Below are positions 1 through 4,947 of a DNA stretch of 8,808 bases, piece by piece. The notes beneath the pieces are model-generated. The model was given only the letters and a program-made list of their open reading frames with translations, searched no databases and was not told the DNA's origin. Source of the DNA: Candidatus Sumerlaeota bacterium (lineage in GTDB: Bacteria; Sumerlaeota; Sumerlaeia; MWCT01; JAGHBZ01); assembly GCA_021160705.1 (NCBI GenBank), contig JAGHBZ010000181.1:1-8808 (forward strand). The letters run 5' to 3'. The number at the start of each line of letters is the position of its first letter. The stretch's first letter is position 1. A program made the translations under genes and the position numbers.

Positions 1-173
1 ACCAGATGAACAGGTATCCCTTTGTTGCGTAAAAGGTTAAGAAGACGCCCCTGGCTAAGACAAATTACCTGACAATCAAATTCGGAGACTGGGAGATTCG
101 TCGCAAGTTGCAACACGACTTTTTCTGCTCCACCGTAATGACGCCCATGTATCAACTGGATTATCTTTATCAT
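1..173 (-). CDS. Glycosyltransferase, GT4-like (GT-B fold), N-terminal fragment
   Basis: Partial gene: reading leftward from an ATG at 173-171, 57 codons are open to the window edge. The peptide begins MIKIIQLIHGRHYGGAEK and continues as a beta-alpha-beta Rossmann-like start. The Gly-Gly-Ala-Glu motif at residues 14-17, followed by a hydrophobic helix (VVLQLA), is the usual N-terminal signature of family-4-type glycosyltransferases, which transfer a sugar from a nucleotide-sugar to a lipid, glycan or small acceptor, usually at the cytoplasmic face of the membrane. The donor-binding C-terminal domain lies outside the window, so donor and acceptor cannot be stated. A weak ribosome site (TGGGAA, plus-strand 181-186) sits 7 bases before the ATG. 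The CHAT gene lies upstream on the same strand with a 114-base gap, and a promoter candidate is present in that gap. The N-terminal motif is clear but the fragment is short. Confidence 0.72.
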   Translation of the reverse strand, partial: MIKIIQLIHGRHYGGAEKVVLQLATNLPVSEFDCQVICLSQGRLLNLLRNKGIPVHL

Positions 174-211
174 AGTATATTTCCCAATGCTATCTTAGGA
201 ATAAATATGTA

Positions 212-240
212 GTTATAGAGAGGTATCCAGAAAAAGTAAA
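212..240 (-). promoter_or_regulatory. Sigma70-like promoter candidate for the glycosyltransferase gene
   Basis: Read on the minus strand, a -35 element TTTACT (240-235) and a -10 element TATAAC (217-212; 5 of 6 matches) are separated by exactly 17 bases. Transcription would begin near 205 and give a leader of about 30 bases before the ATG at 173. If real, the glycosyltransferase can be expressed independently of the CHAT gene upstream. The prediction rests on consensus matches only. Confidence 0.4.
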
Positions 241-287
241 TAATTAAAACGCTGATAAGTAAAGAGAGTAAGGATTATCGGTTTATA

Positions 288-890
288 TTAGCGCCATTTA
301 CGTGTTTTATGCCGACGTCGACCTCTGTCGAATTCAATAATACGGTTTCGCCAGTTGTCGTAGAGGACAAAGTCGCCGGGAAAATAAGGAATCCGTTTAA
401 ACGCCGCGGGAATACTGCGACCCCGGGCAAAATGATAGCTGTAAAGCAATTGCGCAAAAGCCACAGCACTTACCCAGTCAGTGTCGCGTTTAGCGCCGAG
501 ATAATATTTCACCCCAGCGCTCCGAAATGCTTCAGCCATTGGCATTGAGCCACCCTGACATCCAGAACAAACCACAACTTTTCGCTTCAGACAGGTATCT
601 AATTCAGCAATCTCATCCGGGGTAAGGGTTTCTTTTTTTCGTCCGAGTCCTGAGATTTGTATTCCATCACGAGTGGCATGACAGGCAAAATGAATGTATT
701 TTCCAGTCCACTCGCCGAGTAGTCTTTTCATCTGTTCTTTCCAGGTAACTCTAACGTATTCACACTTGAGGGGGTTGGGACCTTTGAGGGAAAGAATTTC
801 AAAGATACTTCGCAGAAACCGTCCCTCAGACACTCCCTCTTTTGTGGGATTGAGCGACTCCAAAACCAGGATACGAGCATATTTAGTCAT
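288..890 (-). CDS. Stand-alone CHAT-domain (caspase-like) cysteine protease
   Basis: A 200-residue protein made almost entirely of a CHAT / peptidase-C14-like fold. The catalytic pair is visible: His71 in YIHFACHATRDG and Cys111 in VVVCSGCQGG, each preceded by a hydrophobic beta-strand. The order strand-His-(strand)-'LTPDEIAEL'-strand-Cys-'MAEAFRSAGVKYYLGAK' follows the family pattern closely. The N-terminus (ARILVLESLNPTKEG...SEGRFLRSIFEIL) supplies the first strand and helix. There is no signal peptide, membrane segment or fused TPR, WD40 or NTPase sensor domain, so this is a minimal cytoplasmic protease or a protease subunit awaiting a partner. The last 12 residues contain eight Arg/Lys, an unusual basic tail. 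The start is well fixed: a perfect AAAGGAGGT (plus-strand 899-907) lies 8 bases before the ATG. Related proteins act in signalling, cell death or phage defence, but the substrate here is unknown. The glycosyltransferase follows it on the same strand, and the plus-strand cluster is divergent. Confidence 0.75.
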   Translation of the reverse strand: MTKYARILVLESLNPTKEGVSEGRFLRSIFEILSLKGPNPLKCEYVRVTWKEQMKRLLGEWTGKYIHFACHATRDGIQISGLGRKKETLTPDEIAELDTCLKRKVVVCSGCQGGSMPMAEAFRSAGVKYYLGAKRDTDWVSAVAFAQLLYSYHFARGRSIPAAFKRIPYFPGDFVLYDNWRNRIIEFDRGRRRHKTRKWR

Positions 891-1275
891 AACCCGCTAC
901 CTCCTTTTTCAGTAAAGACAGTAATAATTGTCTCCGAAAACACGCCACATTAAATAAAATCTCACAGTTAATATTACTTAAGTGAAACTGCCTCAGACCT
1001 AGCTTGGTTTTACAATCACGAAGATTAAGTATAGTGAATCAGAAAAATTATAATATCAATCAAAACAAATATAGGAAACCATAAAAATTTCATACCAAAC
1101 GGGTAAGTGTAGAGAGAAGGACACGGTTAACTTCAGGATGATAGCTGGAGAATATCGTGGATTCCTGCTCAGAAAAAAAATACCACACTTGCCACAGGAT
1201 AAGTATGCGAGGCTACTCTTGAGTATAAATCAATAGTACAGACAAAATAAAAAACTGCAATTTTCAAAATATACT

Positions 1276-1285
1276 GTGTATACAC
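1276..1285. promoter_or_regulatory. 10-bp perfect palindrome, possible operator
   Basis: GTGTATACAC is a perfect 10-base palindrome ending 16 bases before the predicted -35 element of the first URO-D-like gene. That is a suitable place for a dimeric transcription factor to act as activator or to assist repression. The symmetry does not extend into the flanks, and a 10-bp palindrome in AT-rich DNA can arise by chance. Confidence 0.25.
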
Positions 1286-1301
1286 CCTTAACTATTTTCA
1301 T

Positions 1302-1330
1302 TTGCAAATAATTATACATCCGAACATAAT
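1302..1330 (+). promoter_or_regulatory. Sigma70-like promoter for the rightward cluster
   Basis: A -35 element TTGCAA (1302-1307; 4 of 6) and a -10 element CATAAT (1325-1330; 5 of 6) are separated by the optimal 17 bases. Transcription would start near 1337 and leave a leader of about 53 bases before the ATG at 1390. It is the best rightward promoter match in the divergent spacer and would drive the first URO-D-like gene and possibly those beyond. Confidence 0.45.
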
Positions 1331-1389
1331 GTCAGTGAGGTTTTTAATATACGAATACAATATTTAAGGTATTTAATCTGGAGAATATA

Positions 1390-2448
1390 ATGGAATTCAA
1401 ACCCGACTACAGATACTTTGAAAAAGTTCTTCATAACGAGCGACCGGGTAGACTCCCGTTGTATGAGCATATTATAGGTGTGGAGGTAATGGAGGCGATT
1501 TTTGATATACAATTTGCAGGGCTTATTGAGGGTGGCTGGTCAGACATTTTAGAATACTTCAGGCACTATTGCAGGTTCTTCAAAGAGATGACTTACGACG
1601 TTGTGTCCTACGAAGTGTGTATAACCAGTATCCTGCCAGAAAGTGGTGCCATCCTGGGTGGGAAACCTGGACCTATCCAAACCCGTTCTGATTTCGAAGA
1701 GTATCCCTGGGATGAACTCCCGGAGCGTTACTGGATGGTTGCGGGGCCACGGTTTGATGCCCTTGTAGCCACACTTCCTGAGGGTATGAAAGCCGTTGGC
1801 GGTGTGGGTAATGGGGTGTTCGAAATTAGCGAAGACCTCGTGGGACTGGAATACCTGCCCTTCATTATGGCAGAGGACCCGGAGCTTTATGATATGCTTT
1901 ACAAAAAAATCGGCGACCTTATGGTTACTATATGGAGCGAGTTTCTTCAGCGGTATGCGGATAGTTTTGTGGGATGTCGTTTTGGAGATGACCTTGGGTT
2001 TAAGAGTTCGCTTCTCACCAATCCTGCAACAATCCGCAACCAGATTATTCCGCAGTATAAAAGAGTGGTAGACCTGGTACATTCAGCCGGGAAACCTTTT
2101 CTATGGCATTCTTGCGGTTGTATCTTTCAGATTATGGAAGACGTCATTGCGATAGGGATTGATGCGAAACACTCCAATGAAGATGCAATTGCCCCCTTTG
2201 ACAAATGGATAGAGCTCTACGGCGATAGAATCGGGTTGCTCGGGGGTTTTGATATGGATTTTCTATGCCAGAAGAGTCCTGAAGAGATTTTTGCTGCTGT
2301 GGTTGAATTAGGTCAGCGTTATCGCAACACTGCACGGGGATATGCACTGGGTTCAGGTAACTCTATCCCTGACTATATCCCCCCGGAGAACTATCTTGCT
2401 ATGGTCAGGGGTGCACAACGAATCAGGGAGATTGAAATAAAGCAATAG
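1390..2448 (+). CDS. Uroporphyrinogen decarboxylase-like (MtaA/CmuA-type) protein, zinc site lacking third Cys
   Basis: A 352-residue single-domain (beta/alpha)8 barrel protein of the URO-D superfamily (PF01208). It is closer to the corrinoid/thiol methyltransferase branch than to HemE. The first zinc-ligand motif is visible as LWHSCGC (His240, Cys242) after the strand GKPF, and it is followed by the usual 'IGIDAKHSNED' and 'DRIGLLGGFDMDFL' strands. In classical methyltransferases a third ligand Cys sits near the C-terminus before 'P-x-EN'. Here that stretch reads LGSGNSIPDYIPPEN (residues 320-334), with Ser and Gly but no Cys, so the metal site differs or the enzyme has another role. No signal peptide is present and it should be cytoplasmic. 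GGAG (1380-1383) lies 6 bases before the ATG, supporting this start. The TPR gene follows after 73 bases. Methyl-group transfer is the likely chemistry, but the substrate cannot be read from the sequence. Confidence 0.85.
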   Translation: MEFKPDYRYFEKVLHNERPGRLPLYEHIIGVEVMEAIFDIQFAGLIEGGWSDILEYFRHYCRFFKEMTYDVVSYEVCITSILPESGAILGGKPGPIQTRSDFEEYPWDELPERYWMVAGPRFDALVATLPEGMKAVGGVGNGVFEISEDLVGLEYLPFIMAEDPELYDMLYKKIGDLMVTIWSEFLQRYADSFVGCRFGDDLGFKSSLLTNPATIRNQIIPQYKRVVDLVHSAGKPFLWHSCGCIFQIMEDVIAIGIDAKHSNEDAIAPFDKWIELYGDRIGLLGGFDMDFLCQKSPEEIFAAVVELGQRYRNTARGYALGSGNSIPDYIPPENYLAMVRGAQRIREIEIKQ

Positions 2449-2468
2449 AGACTTTTGATAGTGAAAAA

Positions 2469-2495
2469 TTGAGTTGTCCAGAGTCTGAATATAAT
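2469..2495 (+). promoter_or_regulatory. Possible promoter before the TPR gene
   Basis: A perfect TATAAT (2490-2495) is preceded by TTGAGT (2469-2474; 4 of 6 to the -35 consensus), but with a short 15-base spacer. Transcription would start near 2502, just before the strong ribosome site at 2507. The short spacing makes this a moderate candidate only. The gene may equally be co-transcribed with the URO-D-like gene upstream. Confidence 0.3.
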
Positions 2496-2506
2496 TCGTG
2501 AAAAAT

Positions 2507-2514
2507 AGGAGGTG
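2507..2514 (+). promoter_or_regulatory. Strong ribosome binding site that fixes the TPR gene start at GTG 2522
   Basis: AGGAGGTG is a near-perfect anti-16S match. It lies 7 bases before the GTG at 2522. A GTG further upstream in the same frame (2498) has no ribosome site and would place this sequence inside the coding region, so 2522 is the better start. Confidence 0.75.
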
Positions 2515-2521
2515 GTTGTTT

Positions 2522-3466
2522 GTGGCGGATACAAATCAGTACTGTCCGGGCAAGAAATTCCGTGACCCGTGGGATAAAGCAATTGTGGAATTAGAGCAGA
2601 GAATTCGTGAATATCCTGAGGACATTTCTGCTTACATTGGGTTGGCGGAGTATTATATAACACTGTGGTGTTTCGGCTTTCTTTCACGTAAGGAGTCATT
2701 ACCAAAGGCAAAAGAAGCAGCGGAGCGAGCAATGAGACTGGATGCCAATTCTTCTGCGGTGCACACTGTTCTCGGTATGTTAAAACTCAATGATTGGGAT
2801 TGGGCAGGTGCAGAACAAGAGTTTCAGAATGCGATTGAGCTGGACGCCAATGACCCAAAACCACATCATTGGTATGCACTTTATCTCTCAGCAATGGGCA
2901 GACATAAGCAAGCACTTTCTGAGTCTATGCAAGCTGTGGCGATAGAGCCTTCGGCAACTTATAAGACGGGGCTTGGGTCAATATTATATTTTGCAAAAGA
3001 TTTTGACCGTATGACAGAGGTGATGGAAGAAGTAGTAGCACAAGACCCATCCTTTGCGCCCGGATATGACTGGCTTGGGATGGCTTATGTTCAATTGGGG
3101 CGATACGAGGAATCAATTCAAGTATATCAAAAGGCAGTAGCTCTGGCGGATGGAGCAGCTGAGGTTAAGGCAGGACTCGCACATGCATACGGCATCGCAG
3201 GAAGAGAGGCGGAGGCAAGAGCTATACTTGACGAGTTGCTAACGTTGTCAAAGAAATGGTATATCCCACCTGTTCAGATAGCCTTTGTGTATGTAGGTCT
3301 GGGTGAACTGGAGAAAACGTTTGATATGCTTGAGATTGCTTACAGAGAACGTGCCTGGGAGTTAGTGTTCCTGCGTGTGGAACCCTGGTTTGCTCATCTA
3401 CACTCTCAGCCACGTTTTGTTAAGCTCTTAAAGGCACTTCACTTCCCGGAGAGAACTGAGAGTTAA
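2522..3466 (+). CDS. TPR-repeat protein, stand-alone
   Basis: A 314-residue protein composed almost wholly of tetratricopeptide repeats, starting at GTG. About six or seven helix pairs can be traced: roughly residues 34-75 (AYIGLAEYY...), 78-110 (AVHTVLGMLKLNDWDWAGAEQEFQNAIELDAND), 113-143, 146-177, 180-211 (YDWLGMAYVQLGRYEESIQVYQKAVAL), 214-245 and 250-280. The C-terminus (MLEIAYRERAWELVFLRVEPWFAHLHSQPRFVKLLKAL) matches the ending of TPR modules often fused behind adenylate cyclase, kinase or CadC/TolB-type regulators, in which a predicted Asp/Glu-Pro-x-Phe 'seven-residue' turn closes the array. Here no such N-terminal effector domain exists. There is no signal peptide or membrane helix. It is probably a cytoplasmic scaffold or partner-binding protein. 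It sits 73 bases after the first URO-D-like gene and 313 before the second. The partner is unknown. Confidence 0.85.
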   Translation: MADTNQYCPGKKFRDPWDKAIVELEQRIREYPEDISAYIGLAEYYITLWCFGFLSRKESLPKAKEAAERAMRLDANSSAVHTVLGMLKLNDWDWAGAEQEFQNAIELDANDPKPHHWYALYLSAMGRHKQALSESMQAVAIEPSATYKTGLGSILYFAKDFDRMTEVMEEVVAQDPSFAPGYDWLGMAYVQLGRYEESIQVYQKAVALADGAAEVKAGLAHAYGIAGREAEARAILDELLTLSKKWYIPPVQIAFVYVGLGELEKTFDMLEIAYRERAWELVFLRVEPWFAHLHSQPRFVKLLKALHFPERTES

Positions 3467-3779
3467 CGGTGTAAGGACAAAAAGACTGAGCAGTAGGCTG
3501 TCAGATAACGGCAAAATTTAAGGCTAAAATTTCTCTATTCATCCCAAAAAGATTGTGCGGTTGGATGGGGAAATAAATTAAAATGCAATGACAGAAGTGA
3601 GTGTTTTGGCTTTTGTTAAGATGTTTATAATAGTAATCAACGCCATCAATATGATAAAGGGAACCTACAGAAGTGGTTTGGTGAGAAAGTCTCAAATCTG
3701 GTAGATGGAAACTGAATCAGGACTTTACAATTACAATATAAAAATATTCCGCTCAGGGATTGGGTAGAGGTGATTTCCG
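3467..3779. other. 313-base spacer within the plus-strand cluster, no credible gene
   Basis: The longest gap inside the cluster. It is AT-rich and contains only short open frames without ribosome sites (for example a 17-codon frame at 3651-3704). A small imperfect hairpin (3486-3504, CTGA/TCAG and CAG/CTG around a TAGG loop with one bulged G) lies 20 bases after the TPR stop, but no T-run follows, so it is not a convincing terminator. TATAAT at 3626-3631 and TTTACA at 3724-3729 are isolated promoter-like elements without a correctly spaced partner. The ribosome site of the next gene (AGAGGTGAT, 3766-3774) closes the region. Confidence 0.5.
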
Positions 3780-4820
3780 ATGATGACCGGACGAGAGCGG
3801 ATAAATACCGCTATGAGACTTGAGCAGCCGGATAGAGTTCCTGTCTGGTGTCAGCTCAGTCTTGAGCATATTATAAGAAATGCGTTTCCTGAGGGTAAGT
3901 ATCCTCAAACAATTGAAGAGTACGTGAGAGCTGAATGCGAGATGACCCTGAGGTATGGATTTGATGGCGTATTGTTGTATCTCCCAGGAATGCGTGAAGG
4001 CACCCGGGTAGATAAATTTTTAGAAGAATGGATACACTCTATTCCGCAGGGAGATTCGAGTCACGACTTCTCAAAGGCTGACCCGGAGAAGTGGGAACAG
4101 AACATTCCGGAGTACACCGCTGCGGATTTTTATAGCAGTCAGCTTGCTCGCGAGATTATAGGAACAGATTATCACATTGGCGGGTGGACACCTGACGCCT
4201 TTTCACGAGCAGTACAGTGGTTTCCAACTATGGAAGAAGCAATGATGGCAATGGTGATGGACCCTCCGCGTTTTAAAGCCCTAATTTCGTTTTTTGAAGA
4301 GCAATCTATTGCCTGGGCAAAAGCACAGATTCAATTCGGAAAAGTAGAGAGCATTCATATCTCCTCCCCTTATGCAGGGTCATCTTTCATATCGCTGGAG
4401 ACTTACAAGGAGCTGGTATTGCCCCAGTTAAAACGACTGGCAGATGCACTGAGAGAGGAACCTGCGTTTGCGTATGTACATACGTGCGGTTTTCTCTCGG
4501 ATAGACTGGAGTTAATCGCCTCCTCAGGTGTAGATGGGATAGAATGTTTAGACCCCGCGCCGCTTGGGGATGTTGAGCTTGGCGAAGCCAAAGAACGAGT
4601 GGGTGATAAAATCTTTCTTAAGGGCAATCTCGATTCGGTTCATACGCTACTTTATGGGAGCGATGAGGACGTTGACCGTGCGATTATGCATTGCCTTGAA
4701 GTGGGTATGCCGGGCGGTGGTTATATTATCAGTACAGCGTGCTCTGTGGCTCCCGCTGTTCCCCCTGAACGTATTAAACGCATATCTGAACTCACCAGGC
4801 GATACGGAAATTATAATTAG
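3780..4820 (+). CDS. Uroporphyrinogen decarboxylase-like methyltransferase (MtaA/MtbA type), complete zinc site
   Basis: A 346-residue URO-D superfamily protein (PF01208). The N-terminus MMTGRERINTAMRLEQPDRVPV is the classic family opening ('R..aal..e.pDrvPv'). The barrel carries YVHTCGFLSDRLELI (His234, Cys236) and, near the end, ISTACSVAPAVPPERI (Cys321), giving a full His-x-Cys...Cys zinc site as in corrinoid-protein:thiol methyltransferases. HemE-type decarboxylases lack this site. Between them lie the strands GVDGIECLDP and KIFLKGNLDS. The predicted role is to transfer a methyl group between a corrinoid protein or methylated substrate and a thiol in the cytoplasm. The substrate is unknown and no corrinoid protein gene is in the window. 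AGAGGTGAT (3766-3774) supports the start; two ATGs are in tandem (3780 and 3783) and either may be used. It is only distantly similar to the URO-D-like protein at 1390, so the two are old paralogues. The GH31 gene follows after 127 bases. Confidence 0.87.
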   Translation: MMTGRERINTAMRLEQPDRVPVWCQLSLEHIIRNAFPEGKYPQTIEEYVRAECEMTLRYGFDGVLLYLPGMREGTRVDKFLEEWIHSIPQGDSSHDFSKADPEKWEQNIPEYTAADFYSSQLAREIIGTDYHIGGWTPDAFSRAVQWFPTMEEAMMAMVMDPPRFKALISFFEEQSIAWAKAQIQFGKVESIHISSPYAGSSFISLETYKELVLPQLKRLADALREEPAFAYVHTCGFLSDRLELIASSGVDGIECLDPAPLGDVELGEAKERVGDKIFLKGNLDSVHTLLYGSDEDVDRAIMHCLEVGMPGGGYIISTACSVAPAVPPERIKRISELTRRYGNYN

Positions 4821-4886
4821 AGATAGTCGATACCAGGTGTAGTTATCTTTTACCAGCTGAAAGTATCCTGGAGAAGAACATCAGTG

Positions 4887-4905
4887 CTCGGTCTAACCAA
4901 CCGAG
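4887..4905 (+). other. Small hairpin between the second URO-D-like gene and the GH31 gene
   Basis: CTCGGT (4887-4892) pairs perfectly with ACCGAG (4900-4905) across a 7-base loop, with possible G-U pairs extending it. No T-run follows, so it is unlikely to be an intrinsic terminator. It could be an mRNA-stabilising or processing stem within a polycistronic transcript, or chance. Confidence 0.25.
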
Positions 4906-4947
4906 TGAACAATACATTCTGAGAATGCTTAAAAGGTAATCTATCTG

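Larger units (their letters stand above)
891..1389. other. Divergent intergenic region, AT-rich, no credible gene
   Basis: This 499-base spacer separates the leftward CHAT gene from the rightward cluster. It is clearly more AT-rich than the flanking genes and contains only short open frames without good ribosome sites. It holds the CHAT ribosome site at its left end, and on the right a 10-bp palindrome and a sigma70-like promoter reading toward the first URO-D-like gene. A TATAAT reading leftward (1053-1048) could be a -10 element for the CHAT gene, but I find no matching -35. The 11-base sequence CTGGAGAATAT occurs twice (1145-1155 and 1378-1388, the second being the ribosome site of the next gene). 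Confidence 0.6.

Noticed and set aside
250..279. GATAA/TTATC inverted repeat as a terminator after the CHAT gene
   Set aside because: Only 5 paired bases separated by an 18-base loop, too weak to form a stable hairpin, although a moderately T-rich stretch follows on the minus strand.
1048..1053. TATAAT on the minus strand as a promoter for the CHAT gene
   Set aside because: No acceptable -35 sequence at 15-19 bases spacing and no extended -10 element; a single hexamer in AT-rich DNA is weak evidence.
1138..1236. Short open frame beginning MIAGEYRG, reminiscent of the start of RsmD-type rRNA methyltransferases
   Set aside because: Only the first eight or so residues resemble that family, the expected following motif is absent, the frame stops after 32 codons and there is no ribosome site at a proper distance.
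1549..2082. 177-codon open frame on the minus strand inside the first URO-D-like gene
   Set aside because: It is antisense to a clearly conserved coding sequence and its protein has no family resemblance; it follows from codon use on the other strand.
3486..3504. Possible terminator hairpin after the TPR gene
   Set aside because: The stem is short with a bulge and is not followed by a run of T, so termination is not supported.
3501..3695. 64-codon open frame on the minus strand in the spacer between the TPR and second URO-D-like genes
   Set aside because: Low-complexity composition with no recognisable motif and no ribosome site; it lies in AT-rich intergenic DNA and runs against the direction of the cluster.
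1390..4820. The URO-D-like genes as haem-pathway hemE
   Set aside because: Both carry the His-x-Cys motif of the zinc methyltransferase branch and sit among sugar-related genes with no other haem-biosynthesis gene nearby.
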